From: Thiohalorhabdus sp. Cl-TMA
Lineage (GTDB): Bacteria; Pseudomonadota; Gammaproteobacteria; Thiohalorhabdales; Thiohalorhabdaceae
Assembly (NCBI RefSeq): GCF_041821045.1
Contig: NZ_JBGUAW010000004.1
Coordinates: forward strand, 1-64,000
DNA: 64,000 nucleotides
Direction of reading: 5' to 3'
Under the pieces are notes generated by a model that was given only the letters and a program-made list of their open reading frames with translations, made no database searches and was not told the origin of the DNA. Both the position numbers and the translations under genes were made by a program. Positions 45,171 to 53,037 of the stretch are shown piece by piece (positions within the stretch are counted from its first letter, which is position 1; every line of letters starts with the position of its first letter).

Positions 45171-45776
45171 CTACATCTCCACTCCCTGCTGCGCCTTCAC
45201 TCCCGCTTCGAAGGCATGCTTTTCCTTGCGCATGTCGGTGACCGTGTCCGCCACGTCCATGAGGTCCTGAGGCGCGCCGCGGCCGGTGATGACCACGTGC
45301 TGCATGGGCGGCCGGCTGGCCAAGTCTTCCAGCACCGTGGGCAGGTCCAGGAATTCCTTCTTGAGCGCTATGTTGAGCTCGTCGAGCAGCACCAGGTTTA
45401 CCGACTCGTCCCGCAGCAGCGCCCGCGCCCGCTCCCAGGCCGCCTGCGCCATCTCCGTGTCCCGTTCACGGTCCTGGGTCTCCCAGGTGTAGCCCTCGCC
45501 CATGACGTGGTAGGTCACCTCGTCGAAGCGGCGAAAGAAGGCCTCCTCGCCGGTGGCGAACTTGCCCTTGATGAACTGGACCACGCCCACGCGCTGGCCG
45601 TGCCCCAGGGCACGGGCCGCCATGCCGAAGCCGGCGCTGCTCTTGCCCTTGCCGGTGCCGGTATTGACGATGACCACGCCCCGCTCCTCGCTGGACTCCC
45701 GGATGCGGGCGTCCATGATCTCCTTCTTCTTCTGCATGCGCTCGCGATAGCGGACGTCGGATTGCTGTTCGCTCAT
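45171..45776 (-). CDS. cobO: Cob(I)yrinic acid a,c-diamide adenosyltransferase (CobO/BtuR)
   Basis: 201 residues. It attaches the 5'-deoxyadenosyl ligand to Co(I). The P-loop is NTGTGKGKSSAGFG; VVQFIKGKFATGEE, LLDELNIALKK and VVITGRGAPQDLMDVADTVTDM are conserved. It lies between the second toxin-antitoxin pair and the low-GC HEPN-like gene, cut off from the other cob operons. Confidence 0.94.
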   Translation of the reverse strand: MSEQQSDVRYRERMQKKKEIMDARIRESSEERGVVIVNTGTGKGKSSAGFGMAARALGHGQRVGVVQFIKGKFATGEEAFFRRFDEVTYHVMGEGYTWETQDRERDTEMAQAAWERARALLRDESVNLVLLDELNIALKKEFLDLPTVLEDLASRPPMQHVVITGRGAPQDLMDVADTVTDMRKEKHAFEAGVKAQQGVEM

Positions 45777-45805
45777 TTATTGGCCTTTACGATCAAAGAA
45801 GAAAT

Positions 45806-46711
45806 TCAATTTCCAGGCACGCCATCTCCAAAATCCCACGCCCCTAAGCCACCACGGTCTCCTAGGGGCACCTGCTTATACGGCGTTTCCAAACCGAGAA
45901 GTGCGCAAATCAACTTCAGGTTAAAAGCCGAAAATTCAAGCCGGAAATTTTCTTCAGGGAGGGCATACCCAAGCGGAGCATCCGCGAATCGAGCTTCATG
46001 TACCAAATCGTTGCGCAATTTTGAAAGCCGAGACTCTGTCTTTCCCTTATCACTTTCATAAGTCTGGGCCCATCCAGGAACAGAAACGCCAAAATGCTCT
46101 GCAAGTTTTTCGGGCCTTTTTGAGTGAGGAACATTTTCTAATCGGGAAAATTTCCATATGGCATCAAGAACCTTGTATTGGGCATCAAAATAATCCCACA
46201 AGAACTGGCAGGCCTGCCCTACCAAGAACCAATGAATAATACCGAATAACTGACAACTTTCATCAATTCCTTGGGAATCATATATATAGGATATCTGTTC
46301 AAGGCCATCTTCATAATCTTTTCCTAAAGGAATCAGGCCAGTCAGTTTTCCAGGTTTGTACGGGACTTGCCAAAGGTATATATGACTCTCTGGCAGCAAG
46401 TACAACCCTTGCAAAAACCCGTAGGCAAGGATGAGGAATTTTTCTTTTTCAGGATCGGCCGACTCAGTTTGAATGTCATGAGTAAGCGGAAGATCAAAAG
46501 GGAATCTGGGCTTTAGTCCATCCTTCTTCTTAAATCGTTTCCGTTCCTCGGGCTCCATCGGAGCAGGCTCCAAGTGCGGTAGGACCCACCCACGGCTCAC
46601 TCGAAAATTTGCATAAAACTCCTCAATAGCGCCTTCGTATTGAGGGAGCGGGCGAACTTCGACATCTCTAACCGTTACTACCCTTTCATCAATCAAAAAT
46701 CCAAACTTCAC
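45806..46711 (-). CDS. Low-GC HEPN-like protein of unknown function
   Basis: About 301 residues from GTG 46711, preceded by AAGGGGGT; a TTG at 46732 is also open. Its base composition is far below its neighbours (46141-46200 is 23 G/C of 60 by hand count), suggesting recent acquisition. The C-terminal half is helical and carries RNDLVHEARF (about residues 242-251), matching the R-x4-6-H motif of HEPN ribonucleases and ApeA-type defence proteins. The N-terminal half has no family I recognise. It starts 31 bp after the ancestral bluB stop, so it may depend on the B12-controlled transcript. Confidence 0.75.
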   Translation of the reverse strand: MKFGFLIDERVVTVRDVEVRPLPQYEGAIEEFYANFRVSRGWVLPHLEPAPMEPEERKRFKKKDGLKPRFPFDLPLTHDIQTESADPEKEKFLILAYGFLQGLYLLPESHIYLWQVPYKPGKLTGLIPLGKDYEDGLEQISYIYDSQGIDESCQLFGIIHWFLVGQACQFLWDYFDAQYKVLDAIWKFSRLENVPHSKRPEKLAEHFGVSVPGWAQTYESDKGKTESRLSKLRNDLVHEARFADAPLGYALPEENFRLEFSAFNLKLICALLGLETPYKQVPLGDRGGLGAWDFGDGVPGN

Positions 46712-46741
46712 GACCACCCCCTTAGGAGGCAAGATAATTCG

Positions 46742-46819
46742 TCAAGGCCAACCGGGTTTGCCCCACCCATCGGCGTAGACCAGGTCTTCCAGCGACTCGC
46801 GCTCGGCCCACCCCTCCTG
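46742..46819 (-). other. Stranded 3' end of bluB after an in-frame amber codon
   Basis: Reading on past the TAG at 46820-46822 in the same frame gives 25 residues with clear BluB C-terminal character (ESLEDLVYADGWG) before TGA at 46742-46744. The conservation shows that the stop codon is a recent change. Confidence 0.85.
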
Positions 46820-47392
46820 CTAGAGCATGGGCTCGTCGTAGAAGTCCTGCACATGCCCAAGGCACAGCACCGCCACCGGATGACCGCCCTCGGGCATGGC
46901 CAGGAGGCGGGCCAGCGCCTCCGGGTCGAAGAAGGAGACCCAGCCCATGCCGAGCCCCTCCGCGCGGGCGGCCAGCCACAGGTTCTGGATGGCGCAGGAC
47001 ACGGAGGCGAGATCCATCTCCGGAAGCGTACGCCGGCCGAAGACGAATTGCTCCCGGCCGTCGGCGAGGGCCGCCACCAGCAGCTCGCCCGCCTCCCGCA
47101 CGCCCTCCACCTTGAGGCGCAGGAACTCGGCCTTGCGGTCATCCATGGCCTCGGCGGTGCGCTTGCGCTCCGCCTCCACCAAACCGGCGATCCGTTCCCG
47201 TACCGCCGGATCGGTGACGCGGATGGAGCGCCACGGCTGCATGAAGCCCACGCTCGGGGCCCGGTGGGCGGCCTCCAGCAGCCGGCGCAGCACGGCCGGA
47301 TCCACCGGGTCGGGCCGGAAGTGGCGCATGTCGCGTCGCTGCTCGATGGCGCGGTAGACGGCGGCGATCTCCGCCGAGGAAAAGCCGCTCAT
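46820..47392 (-). CDS. bluB: 5,6-dimethylbenzimidazole synthase (BluB), truncated by an amber codon
   Basis: 190 residues as encoded; 216 are expected. BluB converts FMNH2 with O2 into DMB, the lower ligand used by CobT. The nitroreductase-like fold is intact: RRDMRHFRPDPVDP, AAHRAPSVGFMQPWRSIRV, FGRRTLPEMDLASVSCAIQNLWLAARAEGLGMGWVSFF and VLCLGH. Codon 191 is TAG where homologous proteins continue (...DEPML then GW..); 25 further codons remain in frame. Loss may reduce or abolish activity, or readthrough may occur. The ATG overlaps the DUF2149 gene as ATGA. Confidence 0.9.
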   Translation of the reverse strand: MSGFSSAEIAAVYRAIEQRRDMRHFRPDPVDPAVLRRLLEAAHRAPSVGFMQPWRSIRVTDPAVRERIAGLVEAERKRTAEAMDDRKAEFLRLKVEGVREAGELLVAALADGREQFVFGRRTLPEMDLASVSCAIQNLWLAARAEGLGMGWVSFFDPEALARLLAMPEGGHPVAVLCLGHVQDFYDEPML

Positions 47393-47730
47393 TCCGCCGC
47401 TCCCGCGGCTCCGGAGCCGCCCTGCCCGCCGCCGCTCTGGATCATGATGAGCTTCCCGGTCTCCGGGTCGCGGTAGACCTCGCCCATGGGCTCGTAGCCG
47501 GATCCCGCGCCGCCCACGCCCTCGGGCACCTCGGGGAGCTCGCGTCCTTCGGTCACCTCCCGGGGCGACAGCTCCTTCAGGGGCGACTCCTTGCCGCCCT
47601 GGCTGGCGGCCAGGGCCGCGATCAGGCCCACGGCGAACACCAGCATGATGTCCACCAGATTGGCCATGGGCCCCATGGGCTCGGCGTCGGCCTCGTCGAA
47701 GCGCCCCTTGGCCCAGTCACGCCCGGCCAT
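47389..47730 (-). CDS. DUF2149 protein, membrane-anchored partner of an ExbB-like protein
   Basis: 113 residues with one N-terminal helix (MANLVDIMLVFAVGLIAALAASQ) and a periplasmic Gly/Glu-rich tail (YEPMGEVYRDPETGKLIMIQ). The helix with an early aspartate resembles ExbD/TolR. DUF2149 proteins occur beside MotA/TolQ/ExbB-like proteins and CobN homologues. It overlaps exbB-like by 14 bases and bluB by four. It may supply proton-driven energy to the CobN-like protein; this is inference. Confidence 0.82.
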   Translation of the reverse strand: MAGRDWAKGRFDEADAEPMGPMANLVDIMLVFAVGLIAALAASQGGKESPLKELSPREVTEGRELPEVPEGVGGAGSGYEPMGEVYRDPETGKLIMIQSGGGQGGSGAAGAAE

Positions 47731-48169
47731 GGGCCCCCTCCAGCGTATCGAGCAGGTGATCGTACCAGCGGCGGCGCACCCGGCCGAGAATGAAGCCCAC
47801 GATGCCCACCAGCAGGCCGAGCACCGTGGTGTCGAAGGCCACCGTCACCGCCTGGGCCAAGGCCTGCAGCTCGCCGCGGCCCAGGGCCGCCAGACCGGGC
47901 CCCAGCGGTATCAGCGTACCCATGAGGCCGAGCATGGGGCCCACGCGGGCGATGAGATCGGCCCGCTCGATGCGGCTCCGGCCCAGCCGGCCCACCGCGT
48001 CGCGGTCGCCGGTGCGGCGGAGACGGGCCAGGCCACCCAGGCCCTCCCCGAGGGCCTGCCCCACCTCCCACACCGCCAGGGCCACCAATACGGCCAGGGC
48101 GGCGAGCACCGGCTCCAGGAGCCAGCTCACCCCGGCGTGGATCCACTGCACCAGTACGCCATCAAACAT
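47717..48169 (-). CDS. MotA/TolQ/ExbB-family proton channel protein
   Basis: 150 residues with three transmembrane segments (about 15-37, 75-98, 112-135). ARVGPMLGLMGTLIPLGPGL and AVTVAFDTTVLGLLVGIVGFILGRVRRRW are characteristic. Its start lies inside the 3' end of the cobN-like gene (8-base overlap). With DUF2149 it forms a minimal ExbB/ExbD-like motor pair dedicated to this operon. Confidence 0.87.
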   Translation of the reverse strand: MFDGVLVQWIHAGVSWLLEPVLAALAVLVALAVWEVGQALGEGLGGLARLRRTGDRDAVGRLGRSRIERADLIARVGPMLGLMGTLIPLGPGLAALGRGELQALAQAVTVAFDTTVLGLLVGIVGFILGRVRRRWYDHLLDTLEGAHGRA

Positions 48170-51100
48170 TTCCGCCTCCGCTGCGCAGTCCGTTGGCGAA
48201 ACCGCCGATCAGCACCAGGCCGGCCAGGCCACCCATCACCCACAGGAACCAGGGGATATGGCTGTCCCGCGTGGGCTTGTCCGGGCTGCGGGTCTGTTTC
48301 TGCGCATCCGTTCGGTTCTTCTGATCCGGCTTCTTGGCGCTGGCGGGCTTCCCGGCTGTGGCCTGATCCGGCGCCCGCGCCTCCTTTTGCTGCGCCGATG
48401 GTGCCTTCTCCGAGGCTTTCTGCGCCTGCTTGACCTCGGTCACCGAGCGCACGGCCGAGCCCTGGTCCTGCGGCTGCTTGCCGCCGGCGGCCCGTAGCTT
48501 CCGGTCCAGGGCCTTGGTCAGCCCGTCACCGATCCGAGCCTTCACATGGTCGAACACCGGATGCTTCGGCCGGGTATGCCCCGATCCAGGCAGCCCGTTT
48601 GCCACGACGGCTTCGGCCAGCTTCCGGGCCAGCGCCTTCTGCGTCGACTGGGAAGCGTCCCAAAAGCCCTTGGCGATGGCCACGTTCATGATGGCGAGCA
48701 TGTTGGTGCGCACGTGCGCCCGGTTGCCCTCGGCCAGGAATTCGTCGAGCTGGAGGTCGTGCTTGTCATCGATGTAGACCGACTTCACCTCCCCCCACAC
48801 CCAGTCGTTGATGATCCCGGGATTGGTGACCTGCCAGCCCCACAGGTACTCCATGAACTTGGAGCCCATGGTGCGGGCACCGCTGTAGCCGTGCGCCATC
48901 TGGCCCTTGAGCCAGGCCGGGTTCAAATAGCGGCCGCGCAGCTCCTGCAGCAGGGCGCTTTGCAGGGGCTGCATCTGCGGATTGTCCGGATCCGAATGGT
49001 CGATGATGCGGTTGTCCGGAGCCGTGCCGGAGACCTTCTCCACCGCCATGGACAGCCCGCCCAGGTAGTCGAAGGCGTCGTTGTTGTCCAGCAGGCCGTA
49101 GAGATTGGAGGCCCGGCCCAGGTAGGTGCGCTGCACCCGGCCCAGGTTGCGCGTCAGCCCCTCGTGGGCGGAGTCGCCGCCCGCCTTGGCACCGTAGACA
49201 TGGCCCATGCGGTGCATGTAGGCGTCGGCGATCTGGCCCCGCTTCTTCCACGATCCGGAACGCTCCGCCATGCGGTTGACCCCGGCGCCGTAGCTGCCCG
49301 GGGCGTCCCCGTAGATGCGGTAAATGGCGTCCTGGCCGGCCGCCGCCGGTTCGGCACCGGATTCCACGGCACGCCGGGCGTCGGCCACCCAATGGGCGGC
49401 CACCAGATTGCGCTTCAGCGACTCGGTGCCGGAATTGCGCAGCTCGCCCAAAGGATTGAGCGCCGCTTCCAGGGCCGGGGTCAGCTCGGGGTATTTCTCG
49501 CGGATGGTCTGGCTGGCGCCGTCCAGGGCCAGACGCACGGATTTGTCCAGCCAACCGTTGAGCTGGCCGTAGAGGTCCCGGAACAGGCCGGAGGTGGTGA
49601 ACATGACATCGCGGCGGTAGCGGCCTTTCTCGAGCGACTGCCGCTCGATGCCCTCCACGATACCGCGGCTGTTCCAGACGGGCTTCACGCCCAGCATGTC
49701 CATGCCGAAGGCCACCATGGCGCCCTCGTCGCGCACCGTGTCCGAGGCCCACAGCACCACCGCCTCGCTGCCCTGCGGCGCGCCACTGCCCTTGGCCCGG
49801 GCATTTTCCGCCATGCGCACGCCCATCTCCCAGCCAACGCGAGAGGGTAGCAGGTTGCCGTTGAGGCCGAAGAAGTTGCGGCCGGTGGGCAGAACCTCCG
49901 GGGTGCGGATGGGGTCGTTGCCTTTGCCGGGGGCGACGAATTCACCGTCGAGGCCGGCAAGCAGGGCCTCCATCTCCCGTTCGGGCGACCGCCGCAGCTC
50001 TTGCCGCCATTCGTCGCGGATCTCGCCGGCCCCGGCCATGGATTTGAGCATCATCCGTCGCTCCTCGGCGGACCAGTCCGCACCGAAGACGTGCAGGCCG
50101 CGCGGCATGAAGTCCTCCTGCATCTCGGTGAGATGGTGTCCCACCTCGTGCACCAGGAGGTCGCCGCCCACCTCGTCCAGACTGAGCCCCGGATTGCCGT
50201 GCTCGGCGCGCAGCTCGGACTCCAGCTCGGAGACCATGTTGAGCTCGGCGATCTTGTCGCGGATGCGGTCCAGGGCCCGCCCGCGGGCGGGGGTATTGCC
50301 CTGCCCCTCGGCCGACTCGAAGCTCTCCACCAGCCCGCGGAGCTGCAGCAGCTCGTCGTACAGCGGCGTGGTGGAAAGCGGCGGGGTGAGATGGTCCACC
50401 ATCACCGCCAATCCCCGTCGCTTGGCCTGCAATCCTTCGCCAACGCCATCGACGATGTAGGGGTAGACGCCCGGCAGGGTGCCGGCGATGAGGCGCGAGT
50501 AGTCGGTGTCGGTGAGTCCCACCCGCCGGCGCGGAAGGAACTCGTAGGTGGAATGGCGCCCCAGGTGCACCAGGGCGTCGGCGCCGAACTCGTCCTTGAG
50601 CCAGTGGTAGTAGCCCAGGTACTGGTGTGGCGGCGGCACGGCCAGATTGGCGTGCAGCAGCTCCTCGTTCACCTCCCAGCCGCGGGGCGGCTGGGGGCCG
50701 ATCCAGATGTTGCCGAAGCGCAGCCCCGGAAGGAGCATATCGCCATCGTGAACCATGACCCGGCCGGGCCCCTCGCCCCAGCCCTTGAGGCCCTCGATGC
50801 CGGTATCGCGCAGGCCGGCCACCAGCTTTTGCGCTTGCTCCCAGCTGGCGTCCACTTTTTCAGCCAGCAGGGCCTCATACTCGGCGCGCAGCTGATCCAG
50901 CAGGTCGCGGGCCCGCTCGGTTGCCGGGTGGTCGGCACCCTCCAGCAGGTGGCGCAGGTCGCCGTGCATGCGCGCCAGCAGGCCCCGACCCAGGTCCGGC
51001 CGCCCCGCTTCTTCCGCCTCCCGTAGCGTCTCGTGCAGATACCCTAGCGGCCCGTCCGTCATCTCGGCACGAATGGCCCGGGGCAGGGTCTCGAACCACC

Positions 51101-52619
51101 CCCGGTAATCCGCCGCCGACAGCGTGGGCACCTTGCCATGGATGCGCGCCAGCTCGGCGCGGTTCTCGGGCAGATTCACACCCCGGTCCTGCATGCGATC
51201 GAGCAGGGCTTGGTGGGACTCGGGCAGCGGACCAGTGGTGTAGCCGGCCCGCTTGAGATTGCGCAGGATGCGCATGAGCGAGCGCGGCACGTCCAGGTTG
51301 TCGGCGCCGATGTTGTGCCGGCCCGGCGGATGGTTGTAATACAGGACGGCGACGCGCTTTTCGGCGTTGGGCTTGCTCCGGAGGGCGATCCAGTTGGCGG
51401 CCCGCTCGGCCATTGCCGCCACCTCCCGATCCACCGGCCGGGTGGTTGCGAAGCGCAGGCCCGTACGCGGGTCGGTGTGCTCCGGCTCGGCGGCAGCGAG
51501 CACCAGCGGTTGGCTGACGCCCTGCAGCTCGGGCATGCCCACCCGGTAGTGGATGGAATCCTGGGGCAGACCGTCCGCGGACACCCGCCACTCCTGGCGG
51601 GTGCGGTCGGTGAGGCGGATGCCCTTGAGTACGGGCACATCCAGCCCCTTCAAGCGCTCCGTCACCGCCTTGCGCCCGTCGCTGCCGCCCACCACGAAGT
51701 TCTGCAGGCTGATCACCGCCCCCAGCTCGGCGGGGGCGGTGACCCGTTCCAACCGCTGCACGGCCTGCTTGCTGGCCTCGCCCCAGCGGGCCAGAACGGC
51801 GAAGCAGGCGGGACCCTGATCCTCCACGGCGCTGCACAGGCTATCCAGCAGGGCGCGCTTGCCCGCTTGGTCGCCGTCGTCATAGGCCAGCACCGCCACC
51901 GCCGAGTCGCCTTCGGACAGATCCAGCCCTCCGGCGGACACCACCTGTCCATCCCGATAGTAGCGCAGCGGCGCCGCCGGTCGGGGTGGGTCGGCGGTTA
52001 CATCCGCGCCCCCCCTGCCCAGGAGCCAGGCGATGAGGTTGGCGGCGTTCTCCGCTCCCCGGCCCCGCCAGTAGGCCCGACCGCGCAGCCATTCGGACTG
52101 CTCCGGATGCTCGGCGGCCAGCTTTTCCATGAAGGCCTTGGGATCCGCATCGGCGGAAGGATCGGCGCTGATGACCTCCAGATCGTCCCCGGAGAGGCCG
52201 ATCAGTGGCCGCTCACCTTCGAAGCGGGACATCCGCACCACCGAGCGGGTGCTGCTGACGATCAGCACCGGTGCCCCGTCCGGCGGCGGGGTCTGCCGCA
52301 TCAGGCGGCGCAGGCGCGGGGCCGCGTCGCCGAACACCCCGGCCATGAACACCGCATCGGCGTCGCGCCACAACCGCGTCACCTGGGCGTCGGTCAGATC
52401 GGCGAGCTGGGCCCGGGTGCGCAGCACCACCTCGTGGGCGGGATGCCGGTCCAGATAGCGATGCGCCCCGGCGGCGAGCGTGGCCGCCGAGCGCTCCGAT
52501 ACCACGCCCACCAGCTTGGCGGCGTGTGCCGACCCTGGTACCAGCAGGGCCAACAACAGCAGAATCGTAGACAGATACGGGATCGGGACAGCGCAGCGCG
52601 CCGCGAAACGGGTAAACAT
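48162..52619 (-). CDS. CobN/Mg-chelatase H-like protein with signal peptide and C-terminal membrane anchor
   Basis: 1485 residues. An N-terminal signal (IPYLSTILLLLALLVPGSAHA), the CobN/BchH domain through about residue 1390, a charged Lys/Gln/Ala-rich linker (about 1400-1450) and a C-terminal helix (FLWVMGGLAGLVLIGGF) indicate a periplasm-facing, membrane-tethered protein. Ordinary CobN works in the cytoplasm with the CobS/CobT AAA+ chelatase subunits, which are not in this window. With ExbB-like, DUF2149 and bluB it forms an overlapping operon behind a B12 riboswitch. Metal or corrinoid handling at the inner membrane is more likely than standard chelation. GGAGG precedes the ATG. Confidence 0.88.
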   Translation of the reverse strand: MFTRFAARCAVPIPYLSTILLLLALLVPGSAHAAKLVGVVSERSAATLAAGAHRYLDRHPAHEVVLRTRAQLADLTDAQVTRLWRDADAVFMAGVFGDAAPRLRRLMRQTPPPDGAPVLIVSSTRSVVRMSRFEGERPLIGLSGDDLEVISADPSADADPKAFMEKLAAEHPEQSEWLRGRAYWRGRGAENAANLIAWLLGRGGADVTADPPRPAAPLRYYRDGQVVSAGGLDLSEGDSAVAVLAYDDGDQAGKRALLDSLCSAVEDQGPACFAVLARWGEASKQAVQRLERVTAPAELGAVISLQNFVVGGSDGRKAVTERLKGLDVPVLKGIRLTDRTRQEWRVSADGLPQDSIHYRVGMPELQGVSQPLVLAAAEPEHTDPRTGLRFATTRPVDREVAAMAERAANWIALRSKPNAEKRVAVLYYNHPPGRHNIGADNLDVPRSLMRILRNLKRAGYTTGPLPESHQALLDRMQDRGVNLPENRAELARIHGKVPTLSAADYRGWFETLPRAIRAEMTDGPLGYLHETLREAEEAGRPDLGRGLLARMHGDLRHLLEGADHPATERARDLLDQLRAEYEALLAEKVDASWEQAQKLVAGLRDTGIEGLKGWGEGPGRVMVHDGDMLLPGLRFGNIWIGPQPPRGWEVNEELLHANLAVPPPHQYLGYYHWLKDEFGADALVHLGRHSTYEFLPRRRVGLTDTDYSRLIAGTLPGVYPYIVDGVGEGLQAKRRGLAVMVDHLTPPLSTTPLYDELLQLRGLVESFESAEGQGNTPARGRALDRIRDKIAELNMVSELESELRAEHGNPGLSLDEVGGDLLVHEVGHHLTEMQEDFMPRGLHVFGADWSAEERRMMLKSMAGAGEIRDEWRQELRRSPEREMEALLAGLDGEFVAPGKGNDPIRTPEVLPTGRNFFGLNGNLLPSRVGWEMGVRMAENARAKGSGAPQGSEAVVLWASDTVRDEGAMVAFGMDMLGVKPVWNSRGIVEGIERQSLEKGRYRRDVMFTTSGLFRDLYGQLNGWLDKSVRLALDGASQTIREKYPELTPALEAALNPLGELRNSGTESLKRNLVAAHWVADARRAVESGAEPAAAGQDAIYRIYGDAPGSYGAGVNRMAERSGSWKKRGQIADAYMHRMGHVYGAKAGGDSAHEGLTRNLGRVQRTYLGRASNLYGLLDNNDAFDYLGGLSMAVEKVSGTAPDNRIIDHSDPDNPQMQPLQSALLQELRGRYLNPAWLKGQMAHGYSGARTMGSKFMEYLWGWQVTNPGIINDWVWGEVKSVYIDDKHDLQLDEFLAEGNRAHVRTNMLAIMNVAIAKGFWDASQSTQKALARKLAEAVVANGLPGSGHTRPKHPVFDHVKARIGDGLTKALDRKLRAAGGKQPQDQGSAVRSVTEVKQAQKASEKAPSAQQKEARAPDQATAGKPASAKKPDQKNRTDAQKQTRSPDKPTRDSHIPWFLWVMGGLAGLVLIGGFANGLRSGGGNV

Positions 52620-52745
52620 GGAGCCTCCGCTGCACCGGTTTCAGGTATGGGCGATTCCGGGCAGCGCGGGGAAAATAAACAGGCGGGACGGCCGGAGGGA
52701 CCGGACCCGCACGTCGCACCCCGCGACGCCGTTGGGGGTCGGCAC

Positions 52746-52936
52746 TCCAGGCCGGTCTCCGGGCTGACGAGCTGGCGGCGGAGCCGCCGGTCGGTCGCCT
52801 TCCCGCGTCCCGGGGACGCAGTGGCATCGGACCGTCCTTCACTCGCTTACCGTTGCGGGGGCAGCGCCGGTTCGGCCCTCGGGCCGTCCGGACTTCCCGT
52901 TTCACCCCGGCCACGAAGGCGCGGGGCACCTGGAGC
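52746..52936 (-). ncRNA. Cobalamin riboswitch in the cobN-like leader
   Basis: Minus-strand sequence contains ACGGGAAGTCCGGACGG, GGCGCTGCCCCCGCAACGGT (about 52848-52867), GGGAAGGCG and the B12 box CAGCCCGGAGACCGGCCTGG. Core blocks are nearly identical to the btuB riboswitch at 30855-31062, suggesting duplication. The start codon follows after about 125 bp. Confidence 0.92.
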
Positions 52937-52939
52937 GAA

Positions 52940-52974
52940 AAATACAAAATGTTCCCGGCGTCTTACGCCGGGAA
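52940..52974 (-). terminator. Intrinsic terminator after purEK
   Basis: TTCCCGGCGT (52952-52961), three bases and ACGCCGGGAA (52965-52974) make a perfect 10-bp stem. On the minus strand it is followed by CATTTTGTATTTTT. It separates purK from the cobN-like riboswitch. Confidence 0.82.
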
Positions 52975-53037
52975 GCGTGACTAGCCTACGGACCGGGATC
53001 GAGCGGGTCAACCTGCTCATCCCCGTCAGGGGCCGCC

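Noticed and set aside
46820-46822. TAG as a recoded amino acid (pyrrolysine or amber suppression) because two TAG codons interrupt conserved frames
   Set aside because: TAG is an ordinary stop for several intact genes here (ends at 3632, 14680, 15245, 22820 and 35365) and no pyl genes are seen; point mutation is simpler.
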